This document shows, one piece after another, positions 25,201 to 32,622 of a DNA stretch of 64,000 bases. The position numbers and the translations under genes are program-made. Within the stretch, counting starts at the first letter, position 1, and each line of letters begins with the position of its first letter. The notes beneath the pieces are model-generated. The model had not been told where the DNA came from. It ran no database searches and saw only the letters and a program-made list of their open reading frames with translations. The stretch comes from Exiguobacterium algae (GTDB lineage: Bacteria > Bacillota > Bacilli > Exiguobacteriales > Exiguobacteriaceae), in assembly GCF_018617875.1 (NCBI RefSeq), contig NZ_JACSKZ010000001.1, positions 1-64,000 of the forward strand. The letters are read 5' to 3'.

Positions 25201-25924
25201 CTTTGAAAATGAGGAGGAGGAAGGCGGTTATGTCAATTTCTTCCCACAAGGCTATCCCCTCCTGGATCAAGATGGAGTTCAATATAAGCAAGTGGCGCAT
25301 ACTGTAATCGAACGGGGAGGGTGGGAGCACAAGATTCGTCTACGGATCCCTACAGTAACGAAAGTTGTTCTCACCTATGAAGTTCCGAAGGATATAGAGC
25401 GGGCCGCGCTAATCATCAATGGAGAGATTTTGGCCGGTGAGTATGTGATCGGTGTGAACGTATCAGATTCTTTATTGAATCCCGCTCAAGAAATCGATAA
25501 GCGAGGAGAGAAAGCGTACCGCTATTATGAATTTGACGATCCCGCTTATCGGGACGAACTCGTCAGCATCGAAAAGATTGTCGAGTCGCCGGAAGAGGTT
25601 CCACCTGCCAAGCCAGGATACAAATTGGTTTCTTTAGCGGTACGCGGAAACACACCAGAATCGGACAGTGATTCAGAAGGGAGTATGATCAAATATTATC
25701 CGCCTGGTTTTAAATTAATGGACGTCAAGGGGGAAGAACATAAAGTGAAGTCGTTCACAGTAGTGGAACGGGGAGGCTGGGAACACAATTCCTGGTTACG
25801 TATCCCGTCCACGTCCTTGATCATCTTAACGTACGAGGTTCCAGAAGATTCTAACCGTGCCGCACTCATTGTGAACGGGGACCTCGTCACAGCGGAATAC
25901 GTGATTGCTTTCGATATGGAGTAA
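22235..25924 (+). CDS. Large FtsX-type ABC permease with tandem C-terminal domains
   Basis: A 1229-aa permease of the MacB/FtsX class: TM1 (residues 12-32), a very large outer domain (about 35-530), two FtsX modules (KKEFAVLLSLGWG near 571 and RRSEIAILKATGW near 760, each with helices around it), and a last helix near 870. Unusually, after a Glu/Lys-rich linker there are two copies of one domain, about 936-1080 and 1088-1229. Both open with RG(K/E)xAYRYY, have VVERGGWEH or VIERGGWEH in the middle and end LTYEVPxDxxRAALIxNG. The pattern resembles DUF4352-like Ig folds of lipoproteins. It probably moves or extracts a lipid, peptide or lipoprotein, or acts as a mechanotransmitter; the cargo is unknown. 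Confidence 0.9.
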   Translation: MLKFIWNSWWRNKERFILLLVGVLIVSTGLSYLVGLTESNKGTVVSELEKRWKSSYHIVVRPPGTRSVTEEMNLLEPNYMSGLDGGITLEQYEQIKQIRDIEVAAPIAMIGSHHYFEDFGEFDMSKPVVYRVRFTERTNTGAKVETEESSTYFLGGWRPTEADPNYGLSPTMPGGKFVAAYGSNFMIAGIDPAAEAALVGLDEAIIEKEGISRYFEQSGETEVQEGIIHIPALMSSEMFVDATMEYRLEEVELPFDTSDTTEIADKVRDAGGEAFLDTLPGIETNRLDQMNTSDLHEKLIQSFMNKDGFRLTNESGGFDFLAFRPSSLDYEPVKSPYSDRWPFAYQVKPYEVPKDSIYPYKQLYRPLNMFGETSATWPKVNMNYIGVFDPGKLDMARDPLTDLPMETYFPAKADWVIDANDEPVNPVKQMLPLNNDRGFLTRPPLVLTTLEAAAAIIGDKPISAIRVNVSGVDELNEESEATLQAVAEEIEEKTGLITDITLGSSPQMALTYLPGLREGEALGWVQQPWIRLGSSFTIFEETKMGMGGVIASVILVAILYVFTSNVIMLYARKKEFAVLLSLGWGPRQLSRLLLIEASLLGGVVALISWSILGSFLLAGDTTTTGLRVILIGCAGLSIYLCGALVPMVMIRQIKPYEALRSGATTRGLRFVRSEGVFGMAFNQLVTQWKRTLLTLLAIAVPTSLFMFFLFVSVRLQGVMFTSLLGEYVALEVGMMHYVAMGVSLLIAVLTTTEVMWQNINERRSEIAILKATGWRSSYVRGLVLVEGGLLGLLAGVIGLMVAGALVWNVYGSLPFTEVLFLTATLLVPILTGLVGAFLPAQMAVKVMPYQAMRGTQVNTKRTEKRFKWILGTVAGGLGATVLTLFFFALPEGAAPLKEERRNETVQGTSGEKLKDLVSEPSKTTEEKPTSGNDAIEERGKEAYRYYVAGDPAYDQEFFTIGNPVDPPPGVPSASTGNRLISIPLTADISFENEEEEGGYVNFFPQGYPLLDQDGVQYKQVAHTVIERGGWEHKIRLRIPTVTKVVLTYEVPKDIERAALIINGEILAGEYVIGVNVSDSLLNPAQEIDKRGEKAYRYYEFDDPAYRDELVSIEKIVESPEEVPPAKPGYKLVSLAVRGNTPESDSDSEGSMIKYYPPGFKLMDVKGEEHKVKSFTVVERGGWEHNSWLRIPSTSLIILTYEVPEDSNRAALIVNGDLVTAEYVIAFDME

Positions 25925-25945
25925 AGACTAAAGGCTGATTGGATG

Positions 25946-25988
25946 CGTGTTCAAAGTGGGGTTTGTACTTTGAACACGTTTTTATTTT
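25946..25988 (+). terminator. Terminator of the FtsX system
   Basis: CGTGTTCAAAGT (25946-25957) pairs perfectly with ACTTTGAACACG (25967-25978), then TTTTTATTTT. Confidence 0.85.
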
Positions 25989-26195
25989 ACTTGAGACGAC
26001 ATGATGCGTTCTGGAGAGAACGATAAAAAATCTTTGAAGCTTTTACATGAAATGAAATTGGAATAAAGAATAGCTCTCTAAAAATCTATACCGTTTTTAA
26101 GTTTGTCCGAGCGAATCATTTAGGTCGCGTATGTTATCGTCTGTTATTTTCAGAATAATGTTTTTATTTCCATTATTCATGTGGTAAAATCAAAA

Positions 26196-26230
26196 AAGTA
26201 CATGATCCTTACATCGTGTACTTATATAAT
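26196..26230 (+). promoter_or_regulatory. Promoter and inverted repeat before the Opp-type permeases
   Basis: AAGTACATGAT (26196-26206) and ATCGTGTACTT (26213-26223), one G-U mismatch, abut a perfect TATAAT at 26225-26230, so a bound protein would cover the -35 region. The rest of the 402-bp gap (25989-26195 and 26231-26315) is AT-rich, and I see no gene in it. Confidence 0.45.
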
Positions 26231-26326
26231 GCATTATAAATCAACTTTTTTTGATTAAACGGTTCATGTAGTCACGTTTTAACAGTGATTGCATTGCAAA
26301 CTGTCCTTAATGAAGGAGGGGAAAGA

Positions 26327-27187
26327 ATGATCTTTTTTGCGAGAAAATCCGTTCAGTTTATCGTTACGCTCTTTATACTCCTCGCGATTAGTGCCTTACC
26401 GTCACTCATCGTAGAATTGAAATTTGTACCGATGAACTATTGGGATGCGCTTCTACAACAATTCCACCAGCTCAGTCAATTGGATGAAATTACGTATTAT
26501 AACAGGACTTCTCAACAAGTGTTACCGCTACTTCCGGATTTAGCGCCGTTCATCCGGGAAACCTTGATTATTTTTGCGACGGCACTTATCGTTTCGACGT
26601 TGATCGCCTTGTTTTATGCCTATTTCTTTTATCGAAGTGGGAAACTCGTTCGAAACGTCTTACAGACAATCTGTCAGACGCTCGAAATGGTGCCCGATTT
26701 GTTTTGGCTTGTCTTTCTACAGTTTCTCGCCCTCACGTTAAATCGAACGAATCGGTTTGCAAGGATTGAGATTGCCGGCGGATTTGCTGAGTACATTCGA
26801 TTGTTGCCAATCTTGACATTGACCATGACAATTCTCTTTTTCTTTATCAAATGGTTGACCTTCCATGTTCTCGAACAGGAGACGACACCGTTTTTAGAAC
26901 TTGCCCGAGCGAAGGGGGTTCGGCCGACCAGTATCTTTTGGAAGCATTTGCTGCCGAATTTGGTTTACCGTTTTTATCTTTTCTTCCGTTCGAACATGAT
27001 CACGATCTTATCGAGTCTCCTGATCGTCGAATATTTGTATAACGTACAGGGTTTGTTCCGTTTCGCCGTAATCAACCCGCAAATGGAGATTTTGCTCGTC
27101 ATTTTGTTCATTATTTATATTCCGATCTTTCTGTTGGACTTAGTGATTGAATGGTTGATTCCGAATGCTTGGAAAGGAGGAGTTTGA
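26327..27187 (+). CDS. Oligopeptide/dipeptide-type ABC permease, DppB-like
   Basis: A 286-aa permease with six helices. The cytoplasmic EAA loop is LARAKGVRPTSIFWKHLLPN near 205-224, the ATPase-docking signature of the BPD_transp_1 fold. The N-terminal outer loop (residues 30-90) carries LDEITYYNRTSQQVLP. The frame opens at 26285, but GGAGGGG lies before ATG 26327. Stop and next start overlap (TGATG), so it is coupled to the second permease. No binding protein or ATPase gene lies nearby, so the pair must share them with another locus. Confidence 0.85.
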   Translation: MIFFARKSVQFIVTLFILLAISALPSLIVELKFVPMNYWDALLQQFHQLSQLDEITYYNRTSQQVLPLLPDLAPFIRETLIIFATALIVSTLIALFYAYFFYRSGKLVRNVLQTICQTLEMVPDLFWLVFLQFLALTLNRTNRFARIEIAGGFAEYIRLLPILTLTMTILFFFIKWLTFHVLEQETTPFLELARAKGVRPTSIFWKHLLPNLVYRFYLFFRSNMITILSSLLIVEYLYNVQGLFRFAVINPQMEILLVILFIIYIPIFLLDLVIEWLIPNAWKGGV

Positions 27188-28233
27188 TGCGACGTGTTCT
27201 GATTCGTGACCCTATTTTTCTGATCGGGTTTGTTATCTTCACCAGTTTACTGTTATTGAGTATCGGTAATACGATATTTCGAGATGGAGAAGTCGCTCAA
27301 ATTATGATCCGCTATTCTGACGAAGGGAAGTTGATTGCTGTATCTCCCTTGAAGCCTTCTCTCGATCAGTGGCTCGGCACCGATCGCGCAGGGAATGATT
27401 TGTTTCAAATGATGATTGAAGGGTTTAAATGGACGGTAGGCATTTGTGCGGTTGTCGCCTTCGGGCGAATGCTGATTGGGTTAGTGGTCGGGATCCCGCT
27501 CGCATTCCGAAGTGACAGGTTGAACCATTACTTCAAGATGGTTTTAGAAGGTTTTTTGATTCTCCCGATTTCATTGGTTGCTTTGATGCTGCTCTATCCT
27601 TCTTTTATTTATGCCGATTCGACTATGATCCCGCCTTTATTCAAGCCGGTTACGATTGAGATCCTCATCCTTGTCTTATTAGGTTTACCCGCGGTCACGC
27701 TGTATCTTATCACGGAGGTCCGTCAATTGCTAAAGCAAGAATTCATGATTGTCGCCGAGACATTGGGCGGGAGCGTATTGCATCGCGTGAGGTTACATAT
27801 GATGCCGCATCTGATCCCGACATTAGTGATCGTGTTCATGCAGCAGTTTGTGCAAACGCTTATGCTTCTCATTCATTTGTCTCTGTTCGGCATATTTTTC
27901 GGAGGAACGGTCATCATATTTGAAGGAATCATGCCGGCACTGTTTGAGTGGTCTTCTATGTTCGGTTACTACTTCAAACAGTTTTCATCTACCACTTGGA
28001 TGAATAATCATCTATTTCTTGTTCCGGCGATTGCTCTTGCGGCACTCGTTTTCCTGGTGAATCTTTTGACGAGCCGGGTCGAACGGGCGTTTCGACTAAG
28101 ACGACAAGAAGACGCGGTCACAGAAGTCTCGATTTCTCAAACTGAGGCAGCTTCGTCTTCACTCGCTGGTCCGTTTACCCTTGTTCACATGAAGGGGTCG
28201 ATTGAACATGATAAGAAAGACAAAAGCGGATGA
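27187..28233 (+). CDS. Oligopeptide/dipeptide-type ABC permease, DppC-like
   Basis: A 348-aa partner permease. After TM1 an outer segment holds LGTDRAGNDLFQMM, the hallmark of OppC/DppC proteins (LGTDxxGRD). The EAA loop is EFMIVAETLGGSVLHRVRLHMMPH near 185-208 (cited here by its key residues E, G and P). The C-terminal tail after residue 300 is long, Ser/Thr-rich and charged. ATG 27187 overlaps the previous stop by one base, with GGAGGAG upstream. It ends in a terminator that contains its stop codon. Confidence 0.85.
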   Translation: MRRVLIRDPIFLIGFVIFTSLLLLSIGNTIFRDGEVAQIMIRYSDEGKLIAVSPLKPSLDQWLGTDRAGNDLFQMMIEGFKWTVGICAVVAFGRMLIGLVVGIPLAFRSDRLNHYFKMVLEGFLILPISLVALMLLYPSFIYADSTMIPPLFKPVTIEILILVLLGLPAVTLYLITEVRQLLKQEFMIVAETLGGSVLHRVRLHMMPHLIPTLVIVFMQQFVQTLMLLIHLSLFGIFFGGTVIIFEGIMPALFEWSSMFGYYFKQFSSTTWMNNHLFLVPAIALAALVFLVNLLTSRVERAFRLRRQEDAVTEVSISQTEAASSSLAGPFTLVHMKGSIEHDKKDKSG

Positions 28234-28256
28234 CATCACCTGATGTTTTCCGCTTT
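28223..28256 (+). terminator. Terminator of the permease pair
   Basis: AAAGCGGA-TG-ACATCA-CC-TGATGT-TT-TCCGCTTT; the permease stop codon is in the left arm. Confidence 0.75.
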
Positions 28257-28369
28257 ATTGATCAATTGAGTGAGGAAAGGAACAATCAATTGGGTGTATC
28301 ACAAAGTCAATCAGGGTAGAAAACTGAAAAGTCATCATGTAGAGTTATGAGAACTGCGGAGGGATTTTG

Positions 28370-29059
28370 ATGAGGATTGCTAAAGCGACACTATTCACGA
28401 ATCAACTTGATGCAATGAAGCAGTTTTATCGAGAGCGTCTTGGATTTACCGTCATCAGTGATCACGCGACGCGATTTCAAGTCGCTTTAGGTGAGGACAT
28501 CCTCTGTTTTCAACAGGCGTCAACGAATCAGAAGCGACAATATCATTTTGCCATCAATATCCCGGCAAATCGTTTTAATGAGGCAAAGCACTGGATCCAA
28601 TCACGTGTTCCTCTTTTAACGGAAGGTGGGGCAGATGAAATCTATTTTAAAGGGATGGACGCCACGTCTCTTTATTTCTATGATGCAGACGAAAATGTTG
28701 TCGAGTTGATTGCGCGACATGCTGTCAATCCGATGAGTCAATCAGATGGATTTTCAATGGGTGACCTGCTTGGGATCGCGGAAATGAGTGTGACGACGGA
28801 CGACCCGTTAGCTGTTGCCCGTAAACTATCCGCCATACCCATTCAGCGGAGTGACGGAAAAGACGTCGACCCTGATCAGCTCAACTTCCTCGGTGCTCCG
28901 AACGATGACACGTATCTCTTATTAGTGCCATCAGGTCGTCTCTGGTTGTTCTCTCCGAAAAAAGCGATTCCAAGCCCGATTCAACTTGAAGTCGAAGGGC
29001 GGATTGTCTTGAATATGGACGAGGAGGGGCGTATGACTGTTCAAAAACGTGACGAATGA
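28370..29059 (+). CDS. VOC-family protein, CppA-like
   Basis: A 229-aa protein with two glyoxalase/bleomycin-resistance (VOC) modules: residues 1-115 (KATLFTNQLDAMKQFYRERLGFTV ... LYFYDADENVVELIAR, given here by its ends) and a less typical second module. The layout matches CppA-type VOC proteins of Firmicutes. Metal ligands of module 1 are not obvious, so catalysis is uncertain. A TTG at 28367 precedes it, but ATG 28370 has GGAGGG at proper distance. A terminator follows at once. Confidence 0.75.
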   Translation: MRIAKATLFTNQLDAMKQFYRERLGFTVISDHATRFQVALGEDILCFQQASTNQKRQYHFAINIPANRFNEAKHWIQSRVPLLTEGGADEIYFKGMDATSLYFYDADENVVELIARHAVNPMSQSDGFSMGDLLGIAEMSVTTDDPLAVARKLSAIPIQRSDGKDVDPDQLNFLGAPNDDTYLLLVPSGRLWLFSPKKAIPSPIQLEVEGRIVLNMDEEGRMTVQKRDE

Positions 29060-29062
29060 GAT

Positions 29063-29097
29063 GTATGGCCTGTTCAGTCAGACAGACCATTTTTTTA
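29063..29097 (+). terminator. Terminator of the VOC gene
   Basis: ATGGCCTGT pairs with ACAGACCAT (one mismatch), followed by seven T. Confidence 0.7.
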
Positions 29098-29409
29098 TCG
29101 ATGGAAGCGACTACTGATTCGTATTCGTGGCTTTCTGGAGTGTCGGATATCCCGAAGCTTCTTTCCAATCCAAAACCCGCAAAAGCTAAACCTAACCCAG
29201 GCACAGAAAGCGTTCATACCAAGCTGTGGACCGATAAATCCCGTCAGCCCGTGCAGTGGACCAAACGCGATGAGGGTTGGCGGAATGAGGAAAAAACGAT
29301 TGTCCAGTTTAAGTTAAACCCTAAATTCGCCAGCGCCAGGCCGAGACACAGTGCAACAAATCCCCAAAATACGATCAAAACTTGAAGAAGGCACGATGAT
29401 TTTTTTCAA
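29095..29409 (-). pseudogene. Frameshifted small membrane-protein gene
   Basis: Two minus-strand frames read as one hydrophobic protein. One gives LIVFWGFVALCLGLALANLG and NLNWTIV; it fails at a TTTTTT run (near 29280), and the next frame continues NRFFLIPPTLIAFGPLHGL, then a basic tail RDIRHSRKPRIRIS ending at TAA 29095. One extra T would join them. A second slip at a run of seven A beside a TTG (29409) would join the start. Either a decayed gene or two homopolymer sequencing errors. The 29410-29540 stretch upstream holds no other gene. Confidence 0.5.
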
Positions 29410-29544
29410 TTCCTTAAAGGTGTGAAATTCACCCGTTATTTCATGAATGTCATTCTACTCAAAGTCATGTTCGGAATGTATTACAACCGAGGTGGTTCAA
29501 AGATCACTCAACCCACGCAGTGAAAAGAAAAAACAGGGGATTGC

Positions 29545-29820
29545 CTAGTTCCCCTTGGAAAGAAATAAATGTCTGATCAAATCAATGATTCCCCCGAATA
29601 ACAAGAATGTGAGCAAATGGGCGAGATACATATACAACGTTGGTCCGTCGTTCCAAATCAACTGACGATAAGGTTCTTCATAGACAATATGATTTAAGAT
29701 CGGATTCAGATAGATCAACAAAATATTTTTATCATCTTGACCGATCCGATTTAGTCCGATGATGACAAGACTCAACGCTAAAAAAATAAACGTATAGGGA
29801 AGGGCTCTCACTTTCCTCAC
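29545..29820 (-). CDS. Small membrane protein, 91 aa
   Basis: Two transmembrane helices (residues 8-24 and 62-82) around a polar loop RIGQDDKNILLIYLNPILN. The start is GTG 29820, which overlaps the stop of the XRE regulator gene (GTGA), so it is coupled to it. It is the third gene of a minus-strand operon of membrane protein, regulator, membrane protein. No family is recognised. Confidence 0.65.
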   Translation of the reverse strand: MRKVRALPYTFIFLALSLVIIGLNRIGQDDKNILLIYLNPILNHIVYEEPYRQLIWNDGPTLYMYLAHLLTFLLFGGIIDLIRHLFLSKGN

Positions 29821-30287
29821 TCTGTAACACGTCCCGTCTCCTCATTCATTCTTTTCAACGCTTGAACGGCGTCTTCAAAGTCAAACGAACTATACCAGCG
29901 TCTATGCTCTGAATCTAAAATACGGTAATGACCGCTGATTAAGTTTTGCTGCAAGACGAACTGCCCTTCCTGTCGAACTTTCTTCCACCACACCTTCCCA
30001 CCAAGCGTTCTTGACTGCGGTTCGAATGACGATTCCATTGCAATGAGCTTTACAAACGCAATCGGGTCATCTCCGATCGCATTGACTAAAATTTCGCTCT
30101 CGTTAAATAAGGCACAGACGGTGACGACCGTGCTCCAGTTCGCTTCAATCCGTTCTTTTTCAATTTGGATCAACGTTTTTTTCGACACGCCAATCGCTTC
30201 GGCCATCTCATCTTGCGAATAATGATACTCCGTACGGACCAGTTTGATTTTTTTCGAGACGAGTTGAATGAATGCAGATTTGTTCAT
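29817..30287 (-). CDS. XRE-family transcriptional regulator
   Basis: A 156-aa protein with an N-terminal HTH_3 domain (residues 10-62: KIKLVRTEYHYSQDEMAEAI and SKKTLIQIEKER) and a C-terminal half of unknown fold, possibly ligand sensing (GGKVWWKKV, ILDSEHRRWYSS). It is flanked in its operon by two small membrane proteins. It likely represses its own promoter through the palindrome at 30673-30694, and perhaps also a matching promoter at 59345-59379. GAGGAGGAAGA precedes the ATG. Confidence 0.82.
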   Translation of the reverse strand: MNKSAFIQLVSKKIKLVRTEYHYSQDEMAEAIGVSKKTLIQIEKERIEANWSTVVTVCALFNESEILVNAIGDDPIAFVKLIAMESSFEPQSRTLGGKVWWKKVRQEGQFVLQQNLISGHYRILDSEHRRWYSSFDFEDAVQALKRMNEETGRVTE

Positions 30288-30314
30288 CTTCTTCCTCCTC
30301 TTTTTTGAAAGTGA

Positions 30315-30611
30315 TTACGTCCAGTCGACCGTACTCAGCATGAGCAAAAACCATGAAATGAGTAGGAAGCATGAATAGAGAGTGATGTTACAGGTTATAA
30401 AAAATAAGACGTAGCGGCGATATGTAAATCGTTTTGTGACATAAATTTGATACGTGAAACTATAGACGGCCATCGCAATTACAGCAAAAACGAACAATTG
30501 CCACAATGCGCCAATTCGAACTGCAGTCGGCGTGCAACATAATGCCAAACCCGCTAGCGCGATTGTGAGCGGGATGATCGTAAAAATCATTGGAATCTTC
30601 CGACTTTCCAT
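30315..30611 (-). CDS. Small membrane protein, 98 aa
   Basis: Three hydrophobic helices (about residues 7-25, 35-52 and 67-92) with short basic loops (VTKRFTYRR). It is the first gene of the XRE operon; GGAGGG precedes the ATG, and its promoter lies about 65 bp upstream. It may be a sensor, immunity or signal-relay partner of the regulator, which is inference from the operon only. Confidence 0.65.
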   Translation of the reverse strand: MESRKIPMIFTIIPLTIALAGLALCCTPTAVRIGALWQLFVFAVIAMAVYSFTYQIYVTKRFTYRRYVLFFITCNITLYSCFLLISWFLLMLSTVDWT

Positions 30612-30672
30612 TTCAGCCCTCCTACAGTGTCATCGTTCCCTTATATTTCGACCTGTGATGTCATATGTTCCC

Positions 30673-30709
30673 TTAAGTGTAATTTTACACTTAAATTGTA
30701 GCGTGTCAA
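30673..30709 (-). promoter_or_regulatory. Promoter and palindromic operator of the XRE operon
   Basis: On the minus strand TTGACA (30709-30704), 16-bp spacer, TAAAAT (30687-30682). The -10 is centred in a 22-bp perfect palindrome (10-bp arms TTAAGTGTAA and TTACACTTAA, 2-bp centre). The same arrangement occurs at 59345-59379. Confidence 0.75.
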
Positions 30710-30714
30710 TCCAT

Positions 30715-30747
30715 AAAAAATCCGTCCTTCTTTTGAAGCACGGATTT
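30715..30747 (-). terminator. Terminator of the antiporter gene
   Basis: AAATCCGT and ACGGATTT arms with an inner CTTC/GAAG stem; six T follow on the minus strand. Confidence 0.75.
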
Positions 30748-30755
30748 GACATAGT

Positions 30756-31952
30756 CTATTTTCGATTCAAAAAATTCGTCAAAGGATAGACACCGATACT
30801 TTGTAAAATGAGAGAAAGTAAGATGACCGCGAATGCGAGGGAGATCATTTCTCCGGAGCCATCGATTTTTTCTGCCTCGAGCCAGAGGACGAGTGCGATG
30901 GACATCGTTCCTTTAATTCCAGACCAGGTGAGTAGGGAAGTAGCGGTCAAATCGTTTTGAAACTCTCTTCGCCATGCCGGGACGGTATAGACGAGCCCGC
31001 CGACGACAAGAAAACGTGTTAGAATCGACAGGAAAAACAGGATAACGGCAAAACCCCAAAGAGAGGGCGAAAGATATTGTGTCGCTTCCACGCCGATCAG
31101 TAAAAACAGTAGGGCTAACAGCATTGGGATGACGATGTCCCAAAAACCGTCCAAATGCTTTTTAACCGAATCATTTTCTTTCGTTTTTCCGAGCTCATGT
31201 GACAGCATCATTCCCGACGTGACCGTGGCCAGTACACCGGATACCTCGAGAGCGTCCGCTACATAAAAACCGCCGTAGGCGACGACGATGGTCAGCATGA
31301 CCAATTCATGTTTTTTAAAGCTGACAACGAGCAACGTCTTCAATAGAAAGCCGAACGCCACACCGATCCCGATTCCCCCGAGGGAGACGATGAGAAACTC
31401 TTCTAAAAACCAAACGAGTGAAAACGATTCACCTGTCGAAAACATCGTCAGGAAGATGGTGAAAATAACGACACTCGTTCCATCATTGACCATCGATTCA
31501 CCTTCGACGACATCGGCGATCCGTTTCTCACCGGAACTGCGTTTTAGAATGGCCGTGACCGACACGGGGTCTGTCGGAATCAGGATCGACGCCAGGAGAA
31601 ACGAGGCGACCAGTGTGAGCGGAATAAACCACTCGCTGATCAGGTACGTCCCGTACCCCATGAGCAGTGCCGTCAAAATGAGTCCAATCGTACTGAGGAT
31701 GGCGATGATCCCGATGTTGTCTTTCAGGTCTTTGAACGGGAACTGGTAAGCTGAGGTGAAGAGTAACGCAGGTAAGAACACCTCGAAAATCATGTCTTTT
31801 GTGATGAATATGGAATCAAAAAACGGTACATAAGATAAGGCAATCCCGATCAGAACAAGAATGACTGGTACAGGAAAATAATTTCGTTTGGAATCAATCA
31901 GATAGATGTAATATCCGATGGCAAGTAATATCATGATCAGCTGGGCGATCAT
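30756..31952 (-). CDS. Sodium/proton antiporter, CPA1 (NhaP/NhaK) family
   Basis: A 398-aa antiporter with 12-13 helices, exchanging Na+ or K+ for H+. Family marks are LIPTDPVSVTAIL (residues about 125-137), the core EGESMVNDGTSVV with the ion-binding ND pair near 158-159, and the late SGIKGTMSIAL helix. The frame opens at 31976, but GAGGAGGAAG lies just before ATG 31952, giving MIAQLIM. The short C-terminus lacks the long cytosolic RCK/TrkA-type domain. It is monocistronic with its own terminator. Confidence 0.9.
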   Translation of the reverse strand: MIAQLIMILLAIGYYIYLIDSKRNYFPVPVILVLIGIALSYVPFFDSIFITKDMIFEVFLPALLFTSAYQFPFKDLKDNIGIIAILSTIGLILTALLMGYGTYLISEWFIPLTLVASFLLASILIPTDPVSVTAILKRSSGEKRIADVVEGESMVNDGTSVVIFTIFLTMFSTGESFSLVWFLEEFLIVSLGGIGIGVAFGFLLKTLLVVSFKKHELVMLTIVVAYGGFYVADALEVSGVLATVTSGMMLSHELGKTKENDSVKKHLDGFWDIVIPMLLALLFLLIGVEATQYLSPSLWGFAVILFFLSILTRFLVVGGLVYTVPAWRREFQNDLTATSLLTWSGIKGTMSIALVLWLEAEKIDGSGEMISLAFAVILLSLILQSIGVYPLTNFLNRK

Positions 31953-32072
31953 TCTTCTTCCTCCTCGACGTAGCATGTATTCTAGTCATAATGTTCCCAT
32001 TCGAGGTTGAATGAAACGAATTTCGTGGAATGTAGGAAGTAGGTTCATATTCCAAATCAGGGAGGAATGAAG

Positions 32073-32441
32073 ATGAGCAATCCATTAAGTGATTTGTCGT
32101 GGACGTTTTATTCTGAATGTGAGGTGCCAGAAGAAATTACCGATTCATTCATTGACGGGGAGGAAGCCGTTGCGGCATACAAGACGGTGCGGGATGTGGC
32201 GGTCTTCACGAATAAACGCCTCATCGTACGGGACGCGCAAGGCATGACAGGTAAGAAAATTGAAATCTATTCGTTGCCTTACGGGGCAATCAATATGTAC
32301 TCGACCGAAAATGCGGGGAGGATGTTTGACCTGAACTCTGAGGTGCAGCTCTTCACGCGAGCGGGGACGATCAAAATTAATCTGAACAAAAAAGTCGACG
32401 TCAGAAAGTTTGACCGACTTTTGGCTGAAGCGATTCTATAA
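32073..32441 (+). CDS. Bacterial PH-domain protein, YvbH-like N-terminal (PF08000)
   Basis: A 122-aa single-domain bPH protein. Typical are the FIDGEEAVAAYKTVRD opening, FTNKRLIVRDAQGMTGKK and the YGAINMYSTENAG strand; the end DVRKFDRLLAEAIL is the closing helix. Function is unknown, but relatives form oligomeric rings and are often linked to envelope stress. ATG 32067 is only one base from GGAGG, so ATG 32073 (seven bases) is preferred. Confidence 0.85.
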   Translation: MSNPLSDLSWTFYSECEVPEEITDSFIDGEEAVAAYKTVRDVAVFTNKRLIVRDAQGMTGKKIEIYSLPYGAINMYSTENAGRMFDLNSEVQLFTRAGTIKINLNKKVDVRKFDRLLAEAIL

Positions 32442-32445
32442 AGTG

Positions 32446-32480
32446 AGAGACCGAGGCATACCTCGGTCTCTTAACTGTTT
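32446..32480 (+). terminator. Terminator of the PH-domain gene
   Basis: AGAGACCGAGG-CATA-CCTCGGTCTCT, an 11-bp perfect stem, with a weak T tract. Confidence 0.7.
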
Positions 32481-32622
32481 ACGAATACCGTGTGCCTGTT
32501 TCACAAAGTAGATGCCCAAATGGTGTGCAAATGTTGAAGTGATGGTTACGTAGTTCATGTACGGAAAATGATATTATTTCAATTACCATAATTAAAATAA
32601 ATAAAATGATTGAAACAGGTAG

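Noticed and set aside
29056..29385. 109-aa plus-strand frame after the VOC gene
   Set aside because: Polar, low-complexity translation crossing a terminator; the minus strand reads as membrane protein with frameshifts, which explains the sequence better.
32000..32030. Sigma-W promoter before the PH-domain gene at 32073
   Set aside because: TGAAAC is present, but no CGTA lies 16 bp downstream.
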